From Streptomyces sp. NBC_01216 (GTDB taxonomy: Bacteria; Actinomycetota; Actinomycetes; Streptomycetales; Streptomycetaceae): a stretch of DNA of 64,000 nucleotides. Location: the NCBI RefSeq assembly GCF_035994945.1, contig NZ_CP108679.1, positions 62,001 to 126,000 on the forward strand, read 5' to 3'. A program made the translations under genes and the position numbers. Shown here in pieces: positions 9,322 through 17,000 of this stretch; within the stretch, counting starts at the first letter, position 1; each line of letters starts with the position of its first letter. A model generated the notes under the pieces. The model saw only the letters and a list, made by a program, of their open reading frames with translations, was not told where the DNA came from and made no database searches.

Positions 9322-9497
9322 ACTGACCAGGCTCCGCCCCGGGAGGCGGTGCGCAGCCAGGATGCTGTCCGTCGGGACGGGCAGGCTCCCCGGTCTCAGG
9401 GGAGCACCTCGAACCTGGACCTGTTCTCCCACGGCCGGGACGGCGGGCGCAAGCCAACCCGCCTTGTACGGCGTGGCGTTCGAATCCCCTGGTCAGT
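9322..9497. other. Structured gene-free segment upstream of parA
   Basis: The segment is bounded by a perfect 10-bp inverted repeat (ACTGACCAGG at 9322-9331, CCTGGTCAGT at 9488-9497). It contains a perfect 7-bp stem with 7-nt loop (GCTCCCC 9385-9391 / GGGGAGC 9399-9405), smaller GC hairpins, and a tRNA T-loop-like GTTCGAATCC at 9478-9487. A further hairpin (CGCCCCG / CGGGGCG) lies near 9522-9553. No convincing coding frame covers it. It could be a folded RNA leader, a centromere or an attachment remnant. Confidence 0.4.
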
Positions 9498-9586
9498 AGC
9501 TTCACCCAGCGGAAACGGAAGCGCCCCGACCGGTCATAAGACCAGACGGGGCGAGTCCTGTGTTTCACCCGCTACGGTTGCGGGCT

Positions 9587-10519
9587 ATGCGAGAAACACA
9601 AGGAGAGACCGTACAGGTTTCGCCACTGAGCGACGACCTGGCATTCCTCGACATCGTCACCGAGTGGGACGTCAATTCGTCGTTCCACGAGTGGAGGGCC
9701 GGCATCGTGGTGCCGCCCACCTTCCTGCCGGGTCCGCTGCCCCGCGTCATCGCCATCTGCAACCAAAAGGGCGGCGCGGGCAAGACCACGACCGCGCTCG
9801 AACTCGCGATGGCCCTCGTTGCGCGCGGCCTCCGCGTACGGATCATTGACGCAGACCCGCAGGAAGCGTCCCTGTCGGTGTGGCTGCGGTTCTTCTACCC
9901 CGAAGGTGTGGAACCCGCCGACCGCAAGAACCTGATGCACCTGTACTTCGACCAGTCGGTCACGTTGCAGGAGATCACCTACGCCACCCCGTTCGAGGGC
10001 CTGTACTTCGTCCCGTCGTTCCCCGACCTGGACGACGTTGAGACCAAGCACCCGACCGGCACAGAGACCCAGCTCCAGTTCCACCTGGCCAAGGCCGACG
10101 ACGGCATCGACGTCAACATCATCGACTGCGGACCGAAGCTCGGACCGCTCACGGTGTCCGCCCTCGTAGCCGCTCACGACGTCGTCATCCCCGTCCAAGG
10201 AGCCAGCGGCCTCGACGTGCGGGGCGCCGCCGCCCTCAACCGCACGATCACCTCGGTACAGGGCCGGCTGAACACCGAGCTGCGCGTCGCGGCCGTCGTG
10301 CTCACCGACTTCGAGAAGTCCACGCTCTCCCGGCAGATCGGCGGCAGGCTCGCCAAGGCGTACCCGGACGCTGTGATCCTGCCCGCCCGCACCTCCGTAC
10401 GCATCGGAGAAGCCCAGCTCGCCCGGCAGCCGCTGCGCATCTTCGCCCCCGGTGTCACCACGGTCCTGGACTACGACCGCGGGGCCAGCATCCTCTTCGG
10501 CAACGGGAAGGCTGCCTGA
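9587..10519 (+). CDS. parA: ParA-family partition ATPase (about 310 aa)
   Basis: A Walker-type ParA ATPase for plasmid segregation. The deviant Walker A motif is in ICNQKGGAGKTTTALELAM, Walker A' in RIIDADPQEASLS, and Walker B in VNIIDCGPKLG. About 60 extra N-terminal residues precede the ATPase core. The start is uncertain: ATG 9587 is taken here, GTG 9560 is possible, and AAGGAG at 9600 precedes no good start codon. The stop overlaps the ATG of the next gene (TGATG), making a two-gene partition operon. This is one of two unrelated par loci in the window; the other is at 60.9-62.8 kb on the opposite strand. Confidence 0.93.
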   Translation: MRETQGETVQVSPLSDDLAFLDIVTEWDVNSSFHEWRAGIVVPPTFLPGPLPRVIAICNQKGGAGKTTTALELAMALVARGLRVRIIDADPQEASLSVWLRFFYPEGVEPADRKNLMHLYFDQSVTLQEITYATPFEGLYFVPSFPDLDDVETKHPTGTETQLQFHLAKADDGIDVNIIDCGPKLGPLTVSALVAAHDVVIPVQGASGLDVRGAAALNRTITSVQGRLNTELRVAAVVLTDFEKSTLSRQIGGRLAKAYPDAVILPARTSVRIGEAQLARQPLRIFAPGVTTVLDYDRGASILFGNGKAA

Positions 10520-11598
10520 TGCCGAGCTACGACGCGACCGACGCCCTGGACGACCTCTTCGGCAACGAGGAGGGCTACTCCTCCGGGGCCGGGGCCGCCG
10601 TGGTGACCCGCACCGAGGCAATTCTCGACGGACCGACGCCGGCCACCAGCATTGACGCCGTGCTCCGCCTCGCCGACGGACTGCCGAGCCTTGATGACGT
10701 CCGGGAAGTCGACGACCACGACACCTCCGAGCTGACCGCGACGGAACTGCAGCAGAAGGAGCAGACCGAGACCGTCATCAGCACGGCGCTCGCTGCGGGC
10801 GATGCCGCAGTCTGGGTCATCGCGCAGGGCCTGGAACGCGCGGCGAAGGGCCGGTGGTGGCGGTGCACCCACAGCACCCTCGGTGGCTACGTGGAAGCGA
10901 AGATCGGCCGCTCTGCTGTCTACGGCCGGCAGCTCCGCAAGAACGCACCGCTCGCCCTGGAGACGGCCCACAAGACCGGCACCGTCCCCAAGCCGTCACA
11001 GGTGAAGGTCACCAGCAAGACCGAAGAGCAGTACGGTCGCGAAGCCGCAGTCACCCTCTACGAAGCCGTTCGCGACGTCAGCTACGAGCTGGGTGCTCAT
11101 CCCACGGCGGACAGCTTGATGGCAGTGCACAAGAGCCTGCCCCGCCAGTTGCCGGACGAGCCGGATCAGCAGCGAGAAGTGATCGTGCAGGCCACCCGGC
11201 GCACCCTTGGGGTGGGAACCGAGGCCCCCGCGTTCGAATCCGAATCGAACAAGAGCGCTTCAATTGAAGCGCCTGCGTTCGAATCCGAATCGAACGTTGA
11301 TGCTTCCGGCCCCGGGGAGAGCCCCAGCGGCGGCGAAGGGGAACCGGCGGAGGTGTCCGAGACCTCCAGCGACGCTGAGGACGACATCGAGGATGCCGAG
11401 ATCGTCCCCGAGCATCTGGTCACCCTCAAGGACGCGCTCAAGACGCTCAATGCGGTGAACCGGGCCGTCACCAAGGACGTCTTCGCCCAGGCCGCCGCCA
11501 GCCCCGACGACGCAGCGGAGTACGAGAGGGTCCGGCAGGCCATCATCACGAAGACCACCGCGATCCGGAACAAGGCGCTGCACGCCCCGAAGGGCTGA
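10519..11598 (+). CDS. ParB-like partition partner / DNA-binding protein (359 aa)
   Basis: The position directly after parA, with overlapping start, indicates the adaptor of this partition locus, although it is not a canonical ParB/Spo0J protein. The middle part (THSTLGGYVEAKIGRSAVYG, residues about 110-135) looks like a helix-turn-helix DNA-binding unit. Residues about 234-260 contain two tandem copies of EAPAFESESN. An acidic linker follows (SSDAEDDIEDAEIVPE), then a helical C-terminus that could mediate dimerisation or ParA contact. The DNA encoding the repeats has striking symmetry (see the repeat feature at 11230). A function as centromere-binding partner is inferred from context. Confidence 0.75.
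   Translation: MPSYDATDALDDLFGNEEGYSSGAGAAVVTRTEAILDGPTPATSIDAVLRLADGLPSLDDVREVDDHDTSELTATELQQKEQTETVISTALAAGDAAVWVIAQGLERAAKGRWWRCTHSTLGGYVEAKIGRSAVYGRQLRKNAPLALETAHKTGTVPKPSQVKVTSKTEEQYGREAAVTLYEAVRDVSYELGAHPTADSLMAVHKSLPRQLPDEPDQQREVIVQATRRTLGVGTEAPAFESESNKSASIEAPAFESESNVDASGPGESPSGGEGEPAEVSETSSDAEDDIEDAEIVPEHLVTLKDALKTLNAVNRAVTKDVFAQAAASPDDAAEYERVRQAIITKTTAIRNKALHAPKG
11230..11295. repeat. Intragenic repeats flanking an 18-bp perfect palindrome
   Basis: An identical 21-bp repeat at 11230-11250 and 11275-11295 contains the near-symmetric core TTCGAATCCGAATCGAA. Between the copies lies the perfect palindrome GCGCTTCAATTGAAGCGC (11255-11272). The repeat period is 45 bp, so the reading frame is kept. 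Identity at wobble positions suggests DNA-level constraint, such as a centromere or autoregulatory site for this par locus, or a recent duplication. Confidence 0.6.
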
Positions 11599-11612
11599 CG
11601 CCCGGCGCCGGA

Positions 11613-11658
11613 CATGCCAGCGGCCCACCACCCATCACGGCGGTGGGCCGCTGGCATG
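11613..11658. terminator. Bidirectional terminator hairpin
   Basis: A perfect 17-bp stem (CATGCCAGCGGCCCACC and its complement) with a 12-nt loop sits between the converging par partner gene and the gene at 11666. Confidence 0.88.
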
Positions 11659-11665
11659 CGGTCAC

Positions 11666-12034
11666 TCAGTCCTGGAACTCCCGGCTCTGCACCCCGTAGA
11701 ACGACGGCTTCGCCGGCCGAACCTCGGACTGCTCCAGGGTGTCGGCGAGCTTCACGAACCCCTCGCTGCGCCGGACCACGTTCAGGAACTTCCCCAGCGC
11801 ATCCTTGTCCTCCCACAGCTCCTGCGCGGTGCTGATGATCAGCGACTTCAAGTTCTCCGACTCGCCCACGATCTCGTCTGCTGCCACGGCGTTCCCCTCC
11901 TGGTCATCGAAGCGATCAGCCAACCAAGCGGCACGCGCTGACTGCAAGACCGCCTCGGGCGCATACGCGGGGCACTGCCCACACCGACAGAAGGCTGGCA
12001 CCGGGTCTCCCGAAGCCATGCCCCGCAGCTGCAC
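11666..12034 (-). CDS. Hypothetical protein with N-terminal Cys motif (122 aa)
   Basis: Unknown function. Near the N-terminus is CRCGQC (a short Cys cluster that could bind a metal), followed by an acidic alpha-helical body (ADEIVGESENLKSLIIST, ELWEDKDALGKFLNVV). The start is ATG 12034 or the internal ATG at 12019. It converges on the par operon and diverges from the gene at 12090, with which it shares a short intergenic region. Confidence 0.65.
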   Translation of the reverse strand: MQLRGMASGDPVPAFCRCGQCPAYAPEAVLQSARAAWLADRFDDQEGNAVAADEIVGESENLKSLIISTAQELWEDKDALGKFLNVVRRSEGFVKLADTLEQSEVRPAKPSFYGVQSREFQD

Positions 12035-12089
12035 GGTGGAGGATCATCGGGAGACCGCCATCCGACCACACCGAAGGAGCCGCTCCCAC

Positions 12090-12866
12090 ATGGGCGAGCC
12101 GATCCCCACAGATCGTGACCGGGCGATCTACCACCGCACTGGCCACTACATGGCCGACGTCGCCGAACTCCTCCAGGTCGACGGCTACGCAGTGATCTCC
12201 ATCAGCTCGTGTCAGCCGGAGGAACTGCAGGACGCCGAAGATGACGGCGGCGGATACGTCGACCTCGGCCTTGAGACCCTCGCTCAAATCAACGGGGCGC
12301 CGAAGGATGGCCTGGACCTCCACCTCACATGGGACACCAGCAGCGGCTGGGCTCTCGTTGTGGAAGCTCGAGGAATCTCACCTGTCACCCGCTGGATGGG
12401 AGGCGGCCTTGCGCCCGCACCCGAGAAGGTCGCCGGCTTCTTCCTCTCCGGCCTCCTGGACTTCCGGAACGCTGGCAGCGAGGACCGTCCCTACTACCGC
12501 CAGACCGGCAACGACCTCGACGGCCTGGCCCGGCTCGCCCCGTTCGATAAGAGGGGCTCCTTCAGCGCACGCTTCCGTCACACCCGGAACGCCATAGCCG
12601 AGCGCCTGGCCATCAACGCCGTACTTCCCGAGGGCGAGGACGCGATCCTCTCCGTCCCGGTACGCGCTGGAGAGCTCGCTGCCCTTCAGCACCTGATCCA
12701 CCACGCGGGCTTGAGCGTCGACCTTCGAGAAGCATCCGTACTCCTCATCGCGGACCTCAAGGCTCGCGCTGTTCCCACAGACGACAAGAACCACGCCCAA
12801 GCCGTCACGGATCACAGCGCCGGAGTTGAGCAGGCGAAGCGGGTACGACGGAAGCGTCAGGGCTGA
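12090..12866 (+). CDS. Hypothetical plasmid protein (258 aa)
   Basis: ATG 12090 has GAAGGAG at 12073-12079, which fixes the start; an open frame upstream to 11739 is only the antisense of the neighbouring gene. The protein has an acidic N-terminal half (ADVAELLQVDGYAVISISS, LDLHLTWDTSSGWALVVEA) and a predicted helical C-terminus ending in a basic tail (KRVRRKRQG). Residues about 120-160 (LLDFRNAGSEDRPYYRQTG) give no clear family match. The context is conjugative plasmid backbone. Function unknown. Confidence 0.75.
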   Translation: MGEPIPTDRDRAIYHRTGHYMADVAELLQVDGYAVISISSCQPEELQDAEDDGGGYVDLGLETLAQINGAPKDGLDLHLTWDTSSGWALVVEARGISPVTRWMGGGLAPAPEKVAGFFLSGLLDFRNAGSEDRPYYRQTGNDLDGLARLAPFDKRGSFSARFRHTRNAIAERLAINAVLPEGEDAILSVPVRAGELAALQHLIHHAGLSVDLREASVLLIADLKARAVPTDDKNHAQAVTDHSAGVEQAKRVRRKRQG

Positions 12867-12897
12867 ACGTCGGTGCGCAGTATTCGCACGGCCGACG

Positions 12898-13095
12898 TCA
12901 GCTCTCGGTGAGGCGGCGCATCGCGTCGTAGAACTCCTGGGGGCGGGCGGCCTCGCAGGTGTCGCAGTGGTACCGGTGGAAGTCGGTGCGGGCCGGGTGG
13001 TCCTGTTGGGCGGAGCGGCCGACACTGCGGAACTCGGGTCGCATCGGGTGCGAGCACAGCGGGCAGAGGTCTGCGTGGATCAGTTCGTTCAACAT
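12898..13095 (-). CDS. Small zinc-ribbon-like protein (65 aa)
   Basis: A compact protein with two CxxC pairs (CPLCSHP and CDTCEAA) spaced about 32 residues apart, the signature of a zinc ribbon. It begins MLNELIHADLCPLC. It lies convergent with the 12090 gene and upstream of the relaxase on the opposite strand. Small zinc-ribbon proteins are common accessory genes on Streptomyces plasmids; no specific role can be given. Confidence 0.7.
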   Translation of the reverse strand: MLNELIHADLCPLCSHPMRPEFRSVGRSAQQDHPARTDFHRYHCDTCEAARPQEFYDAMRRLTES

Positions 13096-13254
13096 GCGGC
13101 GGACTGTGCACAGGCCGGCGGCTTACCGTCTCGGGCTGCCGGGACGGCCCGCCTGGCGGGCCCCACGGTAAAGACTTGATGATGGCCTCCCGCCCGGCGG
13201 GAAGGACCCCGGATCGCGCTTTTGCGCAGGTCATGACCGGTGTTCCATGGCCCG

Positions 13255-15024
13255 ATGATCAGCAAATCGGCGCTCCGTCCGGGGGACGGGGTGCGCTACC
13301 TCTTCCGCGGCGTGATGGTCGGTGACGGCCACCGCCCCGCAGGCAAGGCGCTGCGTGACGCCCAGGACGAGGCCGGTGTCCCGCCCGGGATCTGGCGGGG
13401 CCAGGGCCTGACCGCGGTCGGCCTCACGGCCGGTGACGAGGTGAGCGAGCGGCAGGCCGAACTGCTCCTGGGGGAAGGCCGGCACCCGGACGCCGACCGG
13501 ATCGAGCGCGAGCGCCTTCAGGCGGGCGACGACCCGGCGAAGGCCCGGCGGGCGACCGTGCTGGGCAGGCCCATCGAGCACAACCGGTCGCCGAAGACGG
13601 AGAAGGCCAAGGAGCGCAGGCCCTGGCTGGGCATGGACCTGGTGTTCCGGCCGCCGCCGACAGCCCACATCGCGTGGGCGCTGATGGGCGACGAGGAACG
13701 CCGGGTGCTGGAGCTGTGCCAGGACATCTCCGTGGACAAGACGCTGGGGTGGCTGGGGGAGTCGGTCGCGCAGATCCGGTCGGGGAGCGGCGGCAAGCAC
13801 CGCAAGCCGATCCGGGACGGCGCTCTGATCGTCGCGGTGTTCCGGCACTACGAGTCCAGAGCTGAGGAGTCGAAGCCGCTGCTGCACGATCATGCGGTGG
13901 TGTCGATCCGCGCCCGCCGGCCGGACGCCAAGGGCACGTGGGGAAACCTGTCGGCGGACACGCTGCTGGCCCACATCGTTGCCGCTGACACTCTCTACCT
14001 CCTGTTCTTCATGGAGGAGGTCTCCGCCCGGCTCGGGTGGGCGTGGGAGCCGCGCGAGGTGACACCCGGCCGCCGTCCCGTGATGGAGATATCGGGGATC
14101 GATCAGCGGCTCATCGGCTGGCAGTCCACGCGCCGCCAGCAGATCGAGGAGGCGCTGTTCGTCCTCACTGCCGAGTACGTGGAGGAGCACGGGCATGAGC
14201 CGGGGGAGCGGGCCGCCTACGGGCTGGCCTGCCGGGCCGCCGACCGCACGCGCCCGCCCAAGCGCAAGGAACCGCGGCCGCTGTCCGAACTGCGCCAGCG
14301 GTGGCGGGAGTCGGCCATCGACGCCTTCGGCGCCGACGTCATCGACCGGCTCGCGGAGCGGGCGCGGGCGGCGGCCGCGGCGGTGTGGGCGCGGGTGCGG
14401 CCGGTGGTCGACGTCGTCCTGGCGGCCGTCGACGTCGTCGCCGTGGTGTACGTGATGCGCGGGACGTTCAAACGCCACCACCTGCTCGCCGAAGCGCGCC
14501 GCTACCTCTCCTACGTCCTGCGCGGCCAACCGCACCAGCCGGGCCTGGACGAACAGATCGTGCAGACCGTCGTCGACGACTACACCCGCCCCGTCGGCCG
14601 GGGCCGGAAGATGACCGCCGACCTGCACGCCCTGTACCCACGCGACACCGACGACCAGGCCGTGCTGCGCCCGCTGATCCGCAAGCGGACCGCTCCCCTC
14701 TACGCGCGGGCCCGCCTAGCCGCCGGAGCGCTGAATGCCCGGGTCTACGAGCTGCGCCGCGCGGACCGCCTGGACTCCCGCACCGGCCGGAAAGCCGGCC
14801 ACGCCCTGGAGCAGGAGACCGATGTTGCCGCGTTGGAGCAGACCCGCGCCACGATCGAGGCCGTCGCGAAGATGGCCGCCAAGCTCCAGGACGGCATCCG
14901 GCAGCGCGGCGTCGCCCAAAAGCCCCGGCCGCAGCCCGCTCCGTCGGCGCCCGCTCCGTCACACACCCCGCCGCCCGGCGTGCAGCAGACGCCCGGCCGG
15001 ACACCCACTGGAGGACTCACATGA
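13255..15024 (+). CDS. MobF-type conjugative relaxase (TrwC-like, about 589 aa)
   Basis: A relaxase that would nick plasmid DNA at oriT and pilot it during transfer. The N-terminal 300 residues match the TrwC/MobF fold. MISKSALRPGDGVRYLF at the start contains the candidate nucleophilic Tyr. IWRGQGLTAVGLTAGDEV and the metal-binding HxH motif (PLLHDHAVVSIRARR, residues about 205-220) follow. ATG 13255 is preferred over 13240 because family members begin at MxxIS/MISK. The C-terminal part (residues about 350-590) is helical and Arg/Ala-rich; there is no Walker box, so the helicase domain of classical TrwC/TraI is absent. A Pro-rich tail ends the protein. Confidence 0.85.
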   Translation: MISKSALRPGDGVRYLFRGVMVGDGHRPAGKALRDAQDEAGVPPGIWRGQGLTAVGLTAGDEVSERQAELLLGEGRHPDADRIERERLQAGDDPAKARRATVLGRPIEHNRSPKTEKAKERRPWLGMDLVFRPPPTAHIAWALMGDEERRVLELCQDISVDKTLGWLGESVAQIRSGSGGKHRKPIRDGALIVAVFRHYESRAEESKPLLHDHAVVSIRARRPDAKGTWGNLSADTLLAHIVAADTLYLLFFMEEVSARLGWAWEPREVTPGRRPVMEISGIDQRLIGWQSTRRQQIEEALFVLTAEYVEEHGHEPGERAAYGLACRAADRTRPPKRKEPRPLSELRQRWRESAIDAFGADVIDRLAERARAAAAAVWARVRPVVDVVLAAVDVVAVVYVMRGTFKRHHLLAEARRYLSYVLRGQPHQPGLDEQIVQTVVDDYTRPVGRGRKMTADLHALYPRDTDDQAVLRPLIRKRTAPLYARARLAAGALNARVYELRRADRLDSRTGRKAGHALEQETDVAALEQTRATIEAVAKMAAKLQDGIRQRGVAQKPRPQPAPSAPAPSHTPPPGVQQTPGRTPTGGLT

Positions 15025-15029
15025 CCACA

Positions 15030-15660
15030 CGTGGGGCACTCCAGTGCCTGGCTGTGGTGACGATGCCGGGCATCGTCCACCGAGTGGAACCCGCGATGTC
15101 GTGCATCCAGTGGACGATGCCCGGCATTGGGTGCAGAACATCGAGTGCCACCGCCCGGTGGGTTCCACCCGGTGGATTCCACTCCGGGGCGCACCACGAT
15201 GTTCCGCACGACACCCGGTGCGCCTCCCGACGATGCCCGGCACTCGCGCGCGCACCACGATGTCGAGCATCCGATGCGACGCGCGCCGCGCGCCGGACCA
15301 CCGCACCGCACCGCGCCGCGTATCCGGTCCGGGGCGCGCCACTGGACCGCACCGGGCGCGCGGCGCGCGGCGGCGGGCTCTATATCACAGCCCCCCTTGA
15401 CCATGATCTGATCGGCGGCCGGGACCGGCGCTGTCAAGGGGAAACGCTCCGGTATCCAACGTGGTCAAGGGGAAACGTGCGGCCGCCCGCACCTGGACAA
15501 GGGGTGGCTGAGCTCCCGGCCGGAGCTGGACAAGGGGTAGGCCGCCGGTGCGCGCGATCCGGGCGGTGGGCATCTCGTGCGGTGAGGAACATCGGATGCT
15601 CGACATCGTGATGCGCGCGCGAGTGCCGGACATCGTCAGTCGGTGCGATGGCGAGGCGCG
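15030..15660. repeat. Palindrome- and inverted-repeat-rich region (candidate oriT/ori)
   Basis: About 690 bp after the relaxase has no convincing gene. It holds repeated semi-palindromes on the theme CGATGCCCGGCA, including GACGATGCCGGGCATCGTC (15059-15077) and related units near 15113 and 15229. A 48-bp segment at 15229-15276 returns inverted at 15590-15637 with only two mismatches. GGTGGGTTCCACCCGGTGG near 15158 adds further symmetry. The larger inverted repeat encloses the short direct repeats listed at 15393. Such structure next to a relaxase and a replication protein suggests an origin of transfer or replication. Confidence 0.7.
15393..15538 (+). repeat. Iteron-like direct repeats (GTCAAGGGG / GGACAAGGGG)
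   Basis: GTCAAGGGGAAACG occurs at 15433-15446 and 15464-15477, and inverted (without the final G) at 16277-16289. The related CTGGACAAGGGGT occurs at 15493-15505, 15526-15538 and, inside the replication gene, at 17051-17063. A partial inverted copy is at 15393-15402. Spacings of 31 and 33 bp are about three helical turns. These are candidate binding sites for the replication-relaxation protein encoded at 17001. Confidence 0.7.
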
Positions 15661-15714
15661 CGGCGGTGGTGCGGTCCCGATGTGCGCCGCACCACCGCCG
15701 TCCCGGATGCGCGG

Positions 15715-16152
15715 CTACGCGGTGGTGCGGTGCGCCTCCATCGCCTGCTTGATCCCGGCGGCCTCCAGCTGGCGCAGGACGTCGGCGACGTCGCCGTGGT
15801 CGTCGGTGAGGATGTTCTCGGTGAAGCGGGTGATGGTGTCGGCGATGCCCCGCGAGCTGGCCAGGCACACGCCGTGGCAGGCGAGCTCCAGCAGCAGCCT
15901 CCCGAGCGCGGCGGCGAGGAAGGAGTGCGCGCACGGCTCCCCGTCGTGGTCGTCCTCGGCAGTGATCGGGATGAAGACGCGCGCGGCGACGTCCAGGAGC
16001 AGCCGGGCCAGCTTCTCCGGGCCGATGTCGTCGGCGACCGCGCCAGCGGTGTCGATGTCCCTGGCGTGCCACGCCTGGATGTAAGCGAAGGCGTCGGCGA
16101 CTTCGGTCGGCTCCATCGGGGCGAGCGCCGCGGTGACGGTGTTCTCGGGCAT
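15715..16152 (-). CDS. Hypothetical acidic helical protein (145 aa)
   Basis: Reads MPENTVTAALAPMEPTEVAD and continues as a helix-rich acidic protein (PEKLARLLLDVAARVFIPIT, FLAAALGRLLLELACHGVCL). It lies between the repeat region and the promoter region of the 16413 gene, with its start facing an inverted iteron at 16277. No family is recognised. Its placement in the replication/transfer block suggests a plasmid maintenance role, but that is only context. Confidence 0.65.
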   Translation of the reverse strand: MPENTVTAALAPMEPTEVADAFAYIQAWHARDIDTAGAVADDIGPEKLARLLLDVAARVFIPITAEDDHDGEPCAHSFLAAALGRLLLELACHGVCLASSRGIADTITRFTENILTDDHGDVADVLRQLEAAGIKQAMEAHRTTA

Positions 16153-16412
16153 GACAGCTCCTCACGTTCGGGCCGCCCCGCTGATCGCGACGGCCTCAAG
16201 AGGAGCCTGCAATCGCGGCCCTGTGGACAGAGTCCGCGCACCGACGGTGAGCAGCCACGGCCCGGCCCTTCACGACGTTTCCCCTTGACACGGTCCGCTA
16301 CCTGCGACATACCGCCCATTTCAACGGGGGAGAAATCTCCGCCCCGGCACTCTGCGCGACGATCAGGGAAAAGGCGCTGCTGCCCGGGACGTGCCGCTGG
16401 GAGACTGCGGGG

Positions 16413-16883
16413 ATGACCACGCAGCGGCTGCCGTTCCCGGTCCCGGACGACCGGGCCCACTACTTCGTCACCTGCTACGCCGACATGCACGACCTCGTGG
16501 AGGACCTGGTCGTGCCCGACGGCGTGCCCGAGGCCGCGGCGACGGTCCTGCGTACGGCGCGCGAGCTGCTGCGCCAGTCGTACTACTGCTACGAGTTCTC
16601 CACCGTGGCGGTCATGCACTCCCTGATCGCGGTGGAGATCGTGCTCCGCGACCGGATCCCGGACGCGGGCAAGAAGCCGCTGCACGGCCTCATCAAGCAG
16701 GGCGCGGCAGACGGCATCCTGACGGCCCGGCAGGCGGAGTACCTCGACTATGGTCGGCAGATCCGCAACGGGATGGCGCACGGCCAGAGCACGCACGCGG
16801 TGATGCCGCCGGCCATGGCGGTGCCGATGGTGACGACGTCGTTCGCGATCGTCTCCGAGCTCTGCGCGGCGCCCACCGGATGA
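16413..16883 (+). CDS. HEPN-like protein (156 aa)
   Basis: The predicted fold is an all-alpha bundle. Near residue 120 is GRQIRNGMAHGQ, containing RNGMAH, which fits the RxxxxH signature of HEPN domains (often metal-independent RNases or their non-catalytic relatives). Preceding helices (ELLRQSYYCYEFSTVAVMHS, LIAVEIVLRDRIPDAGKKPL) match the apolar layout of HEPN/abortive-infection and DUF4145-like proteins. It stands alone, with no antitoxin-like nucleotidyltransferase beside it. It could be a defence or addiction RNase, or a structural HEPN protein. Confidence 0.6.
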   Translation: MTTQRLPFPVPDDRAHYFVTCYADMHDLVEDLVVPDGVPEAAATVLRTARELLRQSYYCYEFSTVAVMHSLIAVEIVLRDRIPDAGKKPLHGLIKQGAADGILTARQAEYLDYGRQIRNGMAHGQSTHAVMPPAMAVPMVTTSFAIVSELCAAPTG

Positions 16884-17000
16884 TCACGGCTCGGTAACGG
16901 TGAACGGTGGTTCGTCACACCGTCGACTTTCGCGACACCTCTAGCAAGTGAGGGGGGATTCCATCCGGACCCCCGCGCCACCTGCATGAGGAGCCACGTC

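Noticed and set aside
13240..13254. Upstream GTG start for the relaxase
   Set aside because: Relaxases of this type start at MISK; no better ribosome binding site supports the extension.
15021..15611. Open frame starting by ATGA overlap after the relaxase
   Set aside because: The translation is repetitive Arg/Pro-rich sequence over palindromic DNA; the region looks like a cis-acting site, not a gene.
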